From: Faecalibacterium taiwanense
Lineage (GTDB): Bacteria; Bacillota; Clostridia; Oscillospirales; Ruminococcaceae
Reading direction: 5' to 3'
DNA length: 64,000 nt
Assembly (NCBI RefSeq): GCF_036632915.2
Contig: NZ_CP155552.1
Span: 868,001 to 932,000 of the forward strand
Of this stretch, positions 7,827-15,372 are shown one piece after another; within the stretch, counting starts at the first letter, position 1, and every line of letters begins with the position of its first letter. The notes beneath the pieces are model-generated. The model saw only the letters and a list, made by a program, of their open reading frames with translations. It made no database searches and was not told the DNA's origin. Both the position numbers and the translations under genes were made by a program.

Positions 7827-8189
7827 TCAATCAAGCTCCGCTTTTTTTATCATCTCTTGCTGGTCAATCAAGACATCAATCATCTTTCCTACGGTTATCA
7901 ATGTTGTTACATTACACTTTTTCAGTTTTGCAGCAATCTCATCATCGATGATGCTGTCGCATTTTGCATATGGGGTATCCAGCAAAAAATAGTCAAAGTT
8001 CTTTTCCAAGACGAATGCCAGTTTTAGAAGCATTGCCAAAGAAACTTTCGTCTGTCCAACTTCAACATGGCTCATATGATTGTTCGAGCAACCAACCAAC
8101 GCACCCAAGTCTGCTTGGCTGTATCCCTTCTCCTGGCGAGCAGCTTTAATGCGCTGACCGATTTTTATATAGTCAACTTCCGGTTGCAT
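7827..8189 (-). CDS. XRE-family HTH regulator
   Basis: 120 residues from the ATG at 8189 (upstream GGAGGTGATTGAA). The HTH is YSQADLGALVGCSNNHMSHV near residues 20-40, followed by an extension of unknown fold. It is transcribed leftward, away from the inverted-repeat-bounded recombinase at 8389-9799. If that segment inverted, its outward promoter would read toward this gene. Target unknown. Confidence 0.8.
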   Translation of the reverse strand: MQPEVDYIKIGQRIKAARQEKGYSQADLGALVGCSNNHMSHVEVGQTKVSLAMLLKLAFVLEKNFDYFLLDTPYAKCDSIIDDEIAAKLKKCNVTTLITVGKMIDVLIDQQEMIKKAELD

Positions 8190-8388
8190 TTCAATCACCT
8201 CCATGCTGTGTATGATTCTGCTATACATTATAAAATGTACCAAAAATCTCAACAACCAACATTGGGTGCAAGTTGCATTTATAAATGCAATATGATAAAA
8301 TTTTATAGGCAGATTGCATTAAATGATAGAATGAAAAGAACCCCAAGACGACAATATGAGCTATCTTGAGGTTCTTTAAAATAAAAAA

Positions 8389-8413
8389 TTCGTAGAGTAC
8401 ATTACTCCACGAA
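8389..8413. repeat. Left 25-bp inverted repeat of recombinase segment
   Basis: Begins TTCGTAGAGTAC and ends CTCCACGAA. It is itself an imperfect palindrome around GAGTAcatTACTC, and it is the exact reverse complement of 9775-9799. Together the two bound a 1.4-kb segment with a tyrosine recombinase gene. Confidence 0.9.
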
Positions 8414-8415
8414 AA

Positions 8416-8458
8416 AACACCGCCAAACACTGAAAACTCAGCATTATTTGACGGTGTT
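8416..8458 (-). terminator. Terminator after recombinase gene
   Basis: Stem AACACCG-CAAA / TTTG-CGGTGTT. On the minus strand it follows the stop at 8465 and is followed by a T run that leads into the left inverted repeat. Confidence 0.7.
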
Positions 8459-8464
8459 GACAAT

Positions 8465-9601
8465 TTATTTGACGGCTAATAAATCAGAAAGCCGTTGCAT
8501 ATTTTCTCTTTTTAAATCCATGGATGGGTGTACATAGCGATTCATTGTAATATTCACGCTGGCATGACCCAATATCTCGCTGAGACTTTTTACATCGAAT
8601 CCAAGCTCTATGCACCTTGTAGCAAATGTATGACGTAACGAGTGATAATTTGCGGAGTTGATTCCGCTGTTTTTCAATACCTTCTTGAAATGATTTTGCA
8701 TGGTTCTTGGTTCTAATGGATTCTGATCGCTATTGGTTAGAATGTAGCCAGTAGAAGAAGCTTTGTGTGCTGTAAGAATAGTCATTAAGCCATGGGGTAC
8801 TGGAATAGTACGGATGGAGCAAGCACTTTTGGGTGTGGTAACAACAATCCTTGTCTTGCATTCACTGTTGGTTCTATCTTGGATTCTCTGGAGCGTTTGA
8901 TGCACATGGATTGTGTAATCTGAGAATGAAACATCTTCCCATCGCAACGCACAAATTTCACCTACTCTGAGACCAGTGAATAAACATACTAATATACCAA
9001 TATTGCAGGAATCAAGATTAGAATACAAGTATTGGCATAATTTTTCCTGTTCAGCACGACTCAAAACTCTCATTTCCTTCGTTTGACGTTTTATCTGTAT
9101 AGATCGTGCGTCACAAGAAATGGCTTTCCCGTTTCGGGTGGCAAATTGTAAGATATTTCGAATTAGAGATAAAATATCTGAAACAGTTTTAGAGGAAAGT
9201 CCATTCTCCTTTAATCCACCAGAAACAAGGAAAAAATTACACTGCGTTTCAATAAACTCGTGTGTTATATCACGCAATTGTTTGCTTCCGAACACAGGAA
9301 GTATATACGAGTTGAGAAGATTCCTATATTTGTTGCTTGTAGATTCTTTCACTTTAGGACATATAGCTTGAAACCATTCCATAGCAACCTGTTCAAATTG
9401 ATCTGAGCTAATTTCTGGATCGACAGTGACAGAATTACTCGTGCACGAACTTTGACTGATAAGTTTTGCTTTGACTTCTCGATATGATTTTGCATAAACA
9501 TAACCGTAATTGGCTTTGCCTGTAGAAGATCGGGACTTAATGTATCTTCCTTCCCATCTGCCGTCTTTCCTTTTGTAAATATTTTCTCCTTTTCGTGCCA
9601 T
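8465..9601 (-). CDS. Tyrosine recombinase between inverted repeats
   Basis: 378 residues from the ATG at 9601 (upstream AAGGAGGTGTACCTT). An N-terminal AP2-like arm domain (YKRKDGRWEGRYIKS) and a core-binding domain precede a catalytic domain with CLFTGLRVGEICALRW, HSLRHTFAT and LGHASVNITMNRYVH, so arginine, histidine and tyrosine catalytic residues are all present. It is only distantly related to the ICE integrase at 1907. It lies between exact 25-bp inverted repeats, beside an outward promoter aimed at erm(B), which is the arrangement of promoter-inverting recombinases. It could also be the integrase of a decayed small element. Confidence 0.85.
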   Translation of the reverse strand: MARKGENIYKRKDGRWEGRYIKSRSSTGKANYGYVYAKSYREVKAKLISQSSCTSNSVTVDPEISSDQFEQVAMEWFQAICPKVKESTSNKYRNLLNSYILPVFGSKQLRDITHEFIETQCNFFLVSGGLKENGLSSKTVSDILSLIRNILQFATRNGKAISCDARSIQIKRQTKEMRVLSRAEQEKLCQYLYSNLDSCNIGILVCLFTGLRVGEICALRWEDVSFSDYTIHVHQTLQRIQDRTNSECKTRIVVTTPKSACSIRTIPVPHGLMTILTAHKASSTGYILTNSDQNPLEPRTMQNHFKKVLKNSGINSANYHSLRHTFATRCIELGFDVKSLSEILGHASVNITMNRYVHPSMDLKRENMQRLSDLLAVK

Positions 9602-9709
9602 AAGGTACACCTCCTTCAATATGACTATAATTCTGACGGCAAATTGTGACTTTGGAACTTCCTAAGACGGATTTTTGCGCAAAACCTCGTGTTTTATGTC
9701 CCTAACATA

Positions 9710-9738
9710 TTGACAAACAGTGCGACAACTTGTAAAAT
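9710..9738 (+). promoter_or_regulatory. Outward promoter for XRE-erm(B), inside inverted repeats
   Basis: TTGACA (9710-9715), a 17-base spacer, and TAAAAT (9733-9738). It points right, through the right inverted repeat, into the XRE gene at 9824 and erm(B). Inversion between the repeats would point it left instead. Confidence 0.75.
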
Positions 9739-9774
9739 AGAGATGTAAATTAAAAAAAACAGAGAAGAATGCGA

Positions 9775-9799
9775 TTCGTGGAGTAATGTACTCTACGAA
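9775..9799. repeat. Right 25-bp inverted repeat of recombinase segment
   Basis: Begins TTCGTGGAGTAATG and ends CTCTACGAA, the exact reverse complement of 8389-8413. It lies between the outward promoter and the XRE start, so it is transcribed into a hairpin in the XRE-erm(B) leader. The flanking bases do not match beyond 25. Confidence 0.9.
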
Positions 9800-9823
9800 A
9801 GAGTATACCCAGGAGGAGATTTA

Positions 9824-10168
9824 TTGATTCAATTTGTAGGGCGAGATGCTTATAAGCAGTTTTGGAATTTTAGTAAAGATGAGAAAGAGAACTTGGCCAC
9901 TCAATTGGCGATTGAGTTACCCGCACTCAGAGGAAAAGTTGGTGCATCACAAGAAGAAATTGCTTCGGCTGTTGGTATTTCACGACAAACTTATAGTGCC
10001 TACAAAAATCGGACACGCCCAATTCCATGGAGTTTATATCTAGCACTATTGTTTTATTTTGATTACATTCCAAGTACACATTATATGATTCGCCAGCTTG
10101 AATTATTCCCAAATGAATTAGACGAATGTTGGTTAGCTGGTAGAGTTTTTATTGAGGAAGAAAAATGA
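9824..10168 (+). CDS. XRE-family HTH regulator upstream of erm(B)
   Basis: 114 residues with a TTG start behind AGGAGGAGATTTA. The [23 protein letters not shown] lies at about residues 45-64. The gene ends 34 bases before erm(B), with no terminator between, so the two are probably one transcript. The usual erm(B) leader peptide and attenuator are absent. Macrolide resistance here would therefore depend on the upstream promoter and perhaps on this protein. Its target is unknown. Confidence 0.8.
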
Positions 10169-10202
10169 GCGAATATTCACAGCAAATAAAAAGGGATATT
10201 AC

Positions 10203-10940
10203 ATGAACAAAAATATAAAATATTCTCAAAACTTTTTAACGAGTGAAAAAGTACTCAACCAAATAATAAAACAATTGAATTTAAAAGAAACCGATACCGT
10301 TTACGAAATTGGAACAGGTAAAGGGCATTTAACGACGAAACTGGCTAAAATAAGTAAACAGGTAACGTCTATTGAATTAGACAGTCATCTATTCAACTTA
10401 TCGTCAGAAAAATTAAAACTGAATACTCGTGTCACTTTAATTCACCAAGATATTCTACAGTTTCAATTCCCTAACAAACAGAGGTATAAAATTGTTGGGA
10501 GTATTCCTTACCATTTAAGCACACAAATTATTAAAAAAGTGGTTTTTGAAAGCCATGCGTCTGACATCTATCTGATTGTTGAAGAAGGATTCTACAAGCG
10601 TACCTTGGATATTCACCGAACACTAGGGTTGCTCTTGCACACTCAAGTCTCGATTCAGCAATTGCTTAAGCTGCCAGCGGAATGCTTTCATCCTAAACCA
10701 AAAGTAAACAGTGTCTTAATAAAACTTACCCGCCATACCACAGATGTTCCAGATAAATATTGGAAGCTATATACGTACTTTGTTTCAAAATGGGTCAATC
10801 GAGAATATCGTCAACTGTTTACTAAAAATCAGTTTCATCAAGCAATGAAACACGCCAAAGTAAACAATTTAAGTACCGTTACTTATGAGCAAGTATTGTC
10901 TATTTTTAATAGTTATCTATTATTTAACGGGAGGAAATAA
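10203..10940 (+). CDS. erm(B): 23S rRNA (adenine-2058) N6-methyltransferase Erm(B)
   Basis: 245 residues, the full Erm(B) length. It starts [18 protein letters not shown] and holds the SAM-binding motif [16 protein letters not shown] and the catalytic motif [13 protein letters not shown]. It dimethylates A2058 of 23S rRNA and confers resistance to macrolides, lincosamides and streptogramin B. Downstream lie fragments of the epsilon-zeta toxin-antitoxin genes found after erm(B) on pAMbeta1/pIP501-type plasmids, which shows where the cassette came from. The standard inducible leader is missing, so expression is probably set by the promoter at 9710. Confidence 0.98.
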
Positions 10941-11138
10941 TTAAACTATGTTTTGAACCATGAATTAAATAAAAATGACTCTCAATTATTGGAAGTCAAT
11001 TTATTAAACCAATTAAAGCTTGCAAAACGTGTAAATCTTTTTGATTATTCTTTAGAAGAATTACAAGCCGTTCATGAGTATTGGCGGTCAATGAATCGTT
11101 ACTCAAAACAAGTTTTGAATAAAGAGAAAGTGGCTTAA
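10941..11138 (+). pseudogene. Epsilon antitoxin, truncated N-terminus
   Basis: The C-terminal two thirds of the epsilon antitoxin (NDSQLLEVNLLNQLKLAKR through NKEKVA) run directly on from the erm(B) 3' end. The N-terminal helix region is missing, and an internal TTG at 10953 is the only start. In the intact omega-epsilon-zeta operon, epsilon neutralises zeta. Here both partners are broken, so the pair is a relic. Confidence 0.85.
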
Positions 11139-11139
11139 T

Positions 11140-11290
11140 ATGGCAAATATAGTCAATTTTACTGACAAACAGTTTGAGAATCGCTTAAATGATAATTTAG
11201 AAGAATTGGTTCAAGTAAAAAAGCGGTTGAATCGCCAACCGCTTTTTTACTTGGTGGGCAATCAGGGTCAGGGAAAACCAGTTTGCGAAG
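11140..11290 (+). pseudogene. Zeta toxin, N-terminal fragment
   Basis: Starts with MANIVNFTDKQFENRLND as in zeta, two bases after the epsilon stop, but falls out of frame after about 30 codons (near AAAAAAGCGG). The P-loop region is recognisable in another frame (LGGQ.GSG) before similarity ends. The rest of zeta resumes at 12179. Confidence 0.8.
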
Positions 11291-11348
11291 AAGATGATTG
11301 AGCAGGCAGGAACAAAGTGATAAATTCAAATTGTGAGGGAAAATACAG

Positions 11349-11893
11349 ATGAATCAAGGAAGAATTATTGTGATTACAGGCTCACCGGGGACAGGAAAAA
11401 CAACAACTGCGTCAATTGTCGCAAAGGAATCAGATATGGATAAATCAGTGCATATGCACACCGATGACTTTTTCATTACTTAAGCAAAGGCGCAATACCA
11501 CCACATTTGCCAGAATCCAACAAGCAAAATCTGGTTGTCATTGAAGCCTTTTTAGAAGCTGCAAAGCGATATGCTCGTGGCGGATATGATGTAATTGTAG
11601 ATGGGATTGTCGGGCCATGGTTTTTGGAGCCATGGAAAGCTCTTGCCCAAGAAGATTACGAGGTACACTATATTGTATTAAGAGCGAGTAAAAAAGAAAC
11701 TATGAAGCGAGCTGTGGAACGCTCAAAATTAGATAGAAAAACAAATATTGAATTAGTGGAAACAATGTGGGAGCAATTTTCCGGTTTGGGGATATATGAA
11801 TCAAATGTCATAGACACAACTACATTCACAATTAAAGATACGGTTTCCGCAATAAAAGAAAGAGTTGCATGTGGGACGTCTTTACTATCTTAG
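11349..11893 (+). pseudogene. P-loop kinase-like gene with frameshift
   Basis: The first frame reads MNQGRIIVITGSPGTGKTTT, a Walker A P-loop of small kinases (AAA/shikimate-kinase or chloramphenicol-phosphotransferase type). It stops at 11482. The second frame continues with YDVIVDGIVGPWFLEPW and RASKKETMKRAVERS. One extra T in the run at 11469-11473 (five T) would join them as DDFFHYLSKG. It is inserted inside the zeta gene, and the natural substrate is unknown. The joined product would be about 181 residues. Confidence 0.7.
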
Positions 11894-12178
11894 ACATTCC
11901 CATTTGTCAGGAAGATAGCAAAGCCAGCCGAGCCAGTCAACGGTCAAGATGAACGGCGCATTTCATGCGCCGCCGTTGACAGTCACGCCCGTCTTTGCTA
12001 AAAAGTAATCAAGGCTGGAAAGCCCTAAAATGGCTTCCCGCCCATTTCAATTTTTAGAAAAGAAACGCTCCAAAATCAGAAAGAGAGCGTCCAAGCACTT
12101 TGAGGGATTGGCCGCCTTGTCCACCCATTCAGCGGGACAGCGGGCGGAGGTCAAGGCCGGGTGTAAACCCGTTCATTT
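11894..12178. other. Non-coding insert with nested hairpins
   Basis: No supported gene. It has an outer stem GTCAACGG / CCGTTGAC (11936-11980) around an inner CGGCGCAT / ATGCGCCG, and is more GC-rich than the erm(B) region. It ends where zeta sequence resumes, so it marks a recombination joint. Hairpins like these occur at transfer origins, but I see no relaxase gene beside it. Confidence 0.4.
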
Positions 12179-12483
12179 CAGCTTAGAAACCCTTCATAAA
12201 ACGGGCTTATTTAGCGATATAAGGCTTTATAATAGAGAAGGAGTGAAACTTCTATTCAAGTTTAGAAACGCCTTCCATTAGTCCGAAAGAGACCTTAGAA
12301 AGAGAATTAAATCGTAAAGTATCAGGGAAAGAAATTCAACCGACTTTGGAGAGAATAGAGCAAAAAATGGTTCAAAATCAACACCAAGAAACCCCTGAAT
12401 TTAAAGCAATTCAACAAAAATTGGAAAGCTTGCAGCTACCTACACCACCAATACCCAAAACACCTAAACTTCCAGGACTTTAA
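12179..12483 (+). pseudogene. Zeta toxin, C-terminal fragment
   Basis: Resumes with [20 protein letters not shown], shifts frame near 12255, and ends with [14 protein letters not shown], the zeta C-terminus. The middle of zeta is replaced by the kinase fragment and hairpin DNA at 11291-12178. Confidence 0.8.
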
Positions 12484-12495
12484 ACCTTAAAAAGG

Positions 12496-12532
12496 AAAAG
12501 AGTAGTTACCAAAAAACGGTAACTACTCTTTT
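12496..12532. terminator. Terminator after zeta remnant
   Basis: Perfect 15-bp stem AAAAGAGTAGTTACC / GGTAACTACTCTTTT with a 7-base loop. It can work in both directions. Confidence 0.85.
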
Positions 12533-12534
12533 GA

Positions 12535-12617
12535 ATGAAAAATATAATTGTCGCTTGATCGAGAAACTTTATCGCATTATGGACGAGGTGAACCAAGACA
12601 GGAAAGATTGCGATTAA
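12535..12617 (+). pseudogene. C-terminal tail of an unidentified gene
   Basis: A short open stretch without a start (reading KYNCRLIEKLYRIMDEV to a TAA at 12615) sits between the terminator and the cfr-like start. It has the look of a coding tail left by recombination. No family recognised. Confidence 0.3.
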
Positions 12618-12639
12618 ATAAGAAGGAGAAAATATAATT

Positions 12640-13890
12640 ATGTCCAAGTATAAAAAAATGAAACAGCTCATAGCGGATATGCGCTTACCTGAGTATCGTT
12701 ATAAGCAACTGCTTGATGCTGTGTTCCTACAAGGAATTATGCGTTTTGAAGATATGAAGTTGCTTCCAAAAACGCTGCGCGAAAAGTTGGTGGAGCAGTT
12801 TGGTGAAACTGTTGTGGAGATCAAGGCGATCCATCATGAGAAATCAATGCAAACTGACAAGGTGCTGTTTGAACTGTCGGACGGAAACCGTGTGGAAACG
12901 GTGGGTCTGTTTTATAAAGAGGGCTGGAACTCCTTTTGCATTTCATCTCAAAGCGGTTGCGGCTTCGGTTGTAAGTTTTGCGCAACAGGGACTTTGGGAT
13001 TACGCAGAAACTTGACTGTGGATGAAATTACCGACCAAATCCTATATTTTATGCAACAAGGATGCAGTATCAACAGTATCTCTTTTATGGGAATGGGAGA
13101 GCCGTTCGCTAATCCACAAGTTTTTGAAGCCCTGCATGATCTGACCGCCCCGGAACTGTTCGGGCTGTCCCAGCGACGCATCACCATTTCGACTATCGGT
13201 ATCGTGCCGGGTATTCAAAAATTGACAAGAGAATATCCGCAAGTCAATCTGGCCTATTCCCTCCACGCACCTACTGACCGTCTGAGGGAAACGCTCATGC
13301 CAATAACTAAAACATACCCCCTTGGTCAGGTACTGGATACATTAGATCAGCACATTCGGCAAACAAATCGCAAGGTGTTTTTGGCATACATCATGCTAAA
13401 GGATGTCAATGACAGCGACAGACACGCAGAGCAACTTACCAAGTTGTTATTCAAACACAAAAAGTATTTGCCACTATACCATTTAGATTTAATCCCATAC
13501 AATCAAACGACAGTTACGGAAACTATGGTGCCCTCAAGCCACACACGAATAAAGGCCTTTTGCCGTATCATTCATAATGCAGGAATTAGCGTCAATATCC
13601 GAACGCAATTTGGCTCCGATATTAACGCTGCTTGTGGCCAGTTGGCGGGGGCCTACCGTGACGATCAAAAACAAGGAGAGAGAACAATGTCCGCTATACA
13701 AGAACAGTCTTTTGAATGGCTCTTGTGTCCTGTGTGCAAGAGCAAAACACGACTTAAAATCCGAAAGGACACGATACTTGACAATTTCCCACTCTTTTGT
13801 CCCAAATGCAAAAGTGAAATGCTTATCTGTGTCAAACAATTTCATATATCTATTATCAAAGAGCCAGACGCACAGACGCAGAGCCGATAA
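12640..13890 (+). CDS. cfr: Cfr-like 23S rRNA (A2503) C8-methyltransferase fused to KTR zinc ribbon
   Basis: 416 residues. Residues 1-349 are a radical-SAM RlmN/Cfr enzyme with the [4Fe-4S] motif CGFGCKFC, then GMGEPFANPQVF and the conserved C-terminal cysteine in DINAACGQL. FCISSQSGCGFGCKFC favours Cfr over housekeeping RlmN. Cfr adds a C8 methyl to A2503 and gives resistance to phenicols, lincosamides, oxazolidinones, pleuromutilins and streptogramin A. The cfr variant is not resolved. Residues 350-416 are a 'cysteine-rich KTR' protein (CPVCKSKTRLKIR, CPKCKSEM), normally a separate gene with its own start. A G run at 13647-13651 could explain the fusion by one lost base. The ATG follows AAGGAG. 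Confidence 0.8.
   Translation: MSKYKKMKQLIADMRLPEYRYKQLLDAVFLQGIMRFEDMKLLPKTLREKLVEQFGETVVEIKAIHHEKSMQTDKVLFELSDGNRVETVGLFYKEGWNSFCISSQSGCGFGCKFCATGTLGLRRNLTVDEITDQILYFMQQGCSINSISFMGMGEPFANPQVFEALHDLTAPELFGLSQRRITISTIGIVPGIQKLTREYPQVNLAYSLHAPTDRLRETLMPITKTYPLGQVLDTLDQHIRQTNRKVFLAYIMLKDVNDSDRHAEQLTKLLFKHKKYLPLYHLDLIPYNQTTVTETMVPSSHTRIKAFCRIIHNAGISVNIRTQFGSDINAACGQLAGAYRDDQKQGERTMSAIQEQSFEWLLCPVCKSKTRLKIRKDTILDNFPLFCPKCKSEMLICVKQFHISIIKEPDAQTQSR
13687..13890 (+). CDS. Cysteine-rich KTR protein, possible independent start
   Basis: 67 residues from an in-frame ATG at 13687 with a good AAGGAG eight bases upstream, inside the cfr-like reading frame. Two CPxCK knuckles suggest a zinc ribbon, and the ending KEPDAQTQSR is typical of KTR proteins found next to resistance genes in clostridial elements. 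It may be made both alone and as the C-terminal domain of the Cfr-like protein. Function unknown. Confidence 0.6.
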   Translation: MSAIQEQSFEWLLCPVCKSKTRLKIRKDTILDNFPLFCPKCKSEMLICVKQFHISIIKEPDAQTQSR

Positions 13891-13931
13891 TCCGTAGCCC
13901 TTGGGTGCGAGTTATCGGCTCTTTTGTTTTT
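13881..13931 (+). terminator. Terminator overlapping the KTR gene end
   Basis: Stem GAGCCGATAA / TTATCGGCTC followed by TTTTGTTTTT. The left arm overlaps the stop codon. Confidence 0.85.
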
Positions 13932-14137
13932 GGGGCGGGTATCAATCAAAGTTACCGCCTTATACGATGACTTTAGGAGGAACACGGCGGTTTCCATGGA
14001 GGGATCGTCGTGTTCATTTTGCTTTTTCACACTACCCGTGATTTTCACCTGCTAAAAAAAGCGTAGTTCTCCCTCCGGGATCGTCCGATCATGAACATGA
14101 AATATTCCAGTACATATATGTAAATAAAAACTCGTGC

Positions 14138-14172
14138 GTCCGCATAGCGTCATGCTGTGCGGGCGTTTTTAT
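14138..14172 (+). terminator. Hairpin terminator
   Basis: Stem CCGCATAGC / GCTGTGCGG followed by GCGTTTTTAT. The region 13932-14137 before it has no gene that I can support. Confidence 0.6.
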
Positions 14173-14183
14173 ATATTCTTACC

Positions 14184-14202
14184 TTGGGACAAGTTGTCCC
14201 AA
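14184..14202. repeat. 19-bp palindrome, copy 1
   Basis: TTGGGACAAGTTGTCCCAA, a perfect dyad (TTGGGACAA / TTGTCCCAA). A near-identical copy lies at 15242-15260. The two bracket the sigma-like and small genes. It is a possible operator or recombinase subsite. Confidence 0.6.
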
Positions 14203-14284
14203 AGCTGGCAGCCCCGGCTGTCGATCCCCGCCCCTCTCCGTTCAGAACGCCATCCACCCAGCTATCTGAACGGAGGAAAATATA

Positions 14285-14707
14285 ATGGCTATCATCAATT
14301 TGAAAGAGTTTTACCCGTGGTACACCCACGATGAATATATCGAAGTTTCCGATGAAGTGGCCGCCGAACTGCGGGCGGACAAGCTGTACGAGGCTGCCCA
14401 CCAGCGGCGGATCGTCCGCAACAAAGCGCAGTATTCCCTCGATTGCAATGATGGGATCGAATACTCTGCCTGTCTGCACGAGCCGACCCCGCAGGAGCTG
14501 TTGGAACGCATGGATCAGTTCTGCACTCTCTGGAACGCTCTCAACACCCTGCCGGAGATCCAAGGCCGCCGAGTGGATGCCTGTGTTATCCTCGGCAAGA
14601 GCTATTGCGAGGTTGCCAAGGCCGAGGGCGTAAATGAAAGTGCTGTGCGGCGTTCCGTAGAGCGTGGTTTGAAGCAGATGAAAAAACATCTTAAAGACAC
14701 TCTGTAA
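14285..14707 (+). CDS. Sigma-70 region-4-like regulator
   Basis: 140 residues. The C-terminal HTH (LGKSYCEVAKAEGVNESAVR) resembles region 4 of sigma factors, as in the small sigma-like proteins of Tn916/Tn1549-type elements. The N-terminal part is short and lacks a region-2 core, so it is probably a DNA-binding regulator and not a full sigma factor. The ATG follows GGAGGAAAATATA. First gene of the recombinase element. Confidence 0.75.
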   Translation: MAIINLKEFYPWYTHDEYIEVSDEVAAELRADKLYEAAHQRRIVRNKAQYSLDCNDGIEYSACLHEPTPQELLERMDQFCTLWNALNTLPEIQGRRVDACVILGKSYCEVAKAEGVNESAVRRSVERGLKQMKKHLKDTL

Positions 14708-15038
14708 GCCAGTCCGAATTGATGTGTTTGCTGTCCTTGGTATATAGAGAGGATTGATCCTCTCGACAACTGAATAGCGGCGGCTCCCGGCTTTGCCGGG
14801 GAGCCGAGCGGTGGGTACGCTGTGACTTCTCCCACGGGAGGACGAGCGATCCATACCAACACCGCAAGTGGGGCATCGCCACCCCCACGGCCACGATCCG
14901 GCGTGGACAGGCTGGCCGCCTGTCCCGACCGGCCGCCGCACCCCAGCGGGAGCGTCATGTCGAGTATCGCTGTCTTATGACGGGCCAAGGAAATGAGCGT
15001 GGCGCTCCCAAAATCTTTATCAAGGAGGAAAACCTATT
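14708..15038. other. GC-rich non-coding stretch with hairpin
   Basis: No supported gene. The stem GGCTCCCCGG-like / CCGGGGAGCC (about 14782-14806) and a very GC-rich run resemble origin or recombination regions. AAGGAGG at about 15019 serves the next gene. Confidence 0.4.
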
Positions 15039-15239
15039 ATGAGTTGCGATCCTGTATTGGCGGCTATGCTGGCCCGGCCGTGGAACAACAATGCCTGCCG
15101 GGGCTATGTCATCTACGCTATGGAAAACTGTGGCTTTTCTCCCACGGACATCCGGCGTGTGGTGGCAGAACTCCACGAGGTTTTTGACTTCTGCGGGCTG
15201 GAGGAGGCCCAGCAGCACTTTGAGAACGGCCCCTATTGA
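15039..15239 (+). CDS. Small transposon-borne protein, unknown function
   Basis: 66 residues from an ATG behind AAGGAGGAAAACCTATT. It is helical with three cysteines. It sits between the sigma-like gene and the recombinase and ends just before the second palindrome. No function recognised. Confidence 0.6.
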   Translation: MSCDPVLAAMLARPWNNNACRGYVIYAMENCGFSPTDIRRVVAELHEVFDFCGLEEAQQHFENGPY

Positions 15240-15241
15240 CC

Positions 15242-15260
15242 TTGGGACAACCTGTCCCAA
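15242..15260. repeat. 19-bp palindrome, copy 2
   Basis: TTGGGACAACCTGTCCCAA differs from copy 1 (14184-14202) only in the central bases. It is followed by a GC hairpin GGCGGCACC / GGTGCCGCC at about 15279-15302. Confidence 0.6.
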
Positions 15261-15372
15261 GGTGGAGCAAGGCAAGAGGGCGGCACCGCCGAGGTGCCGC
15301 CTTTCTGCGTTTCCCCACGGGACAAGGGGAACTGTCGGTCATTGTTTCTCGCTGCGCCGAAAGGAGGCCCAC

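Noticed and set aside
8221..8463. 80-codon minus-strand frame between the recombinase and the XRE gene
   Set aside because: It spans the recombinase terminator and the left inverted repeat and has no ribosome binding site; treated as non-coding.
12030..12281. 83-codon plus-strand frame
   Set aside because: Chimera of non-coding insert and zeta C-terminal codons; no start signal. Only the zeta part is annotated.
14150..14941. 263-codon minus-strand open frame opposite the sigma-like gene
   Set aside because: Low-complexity, GC-driven shadow; the plus-strand gene has a ribosome binding site and a recognisable HTH.
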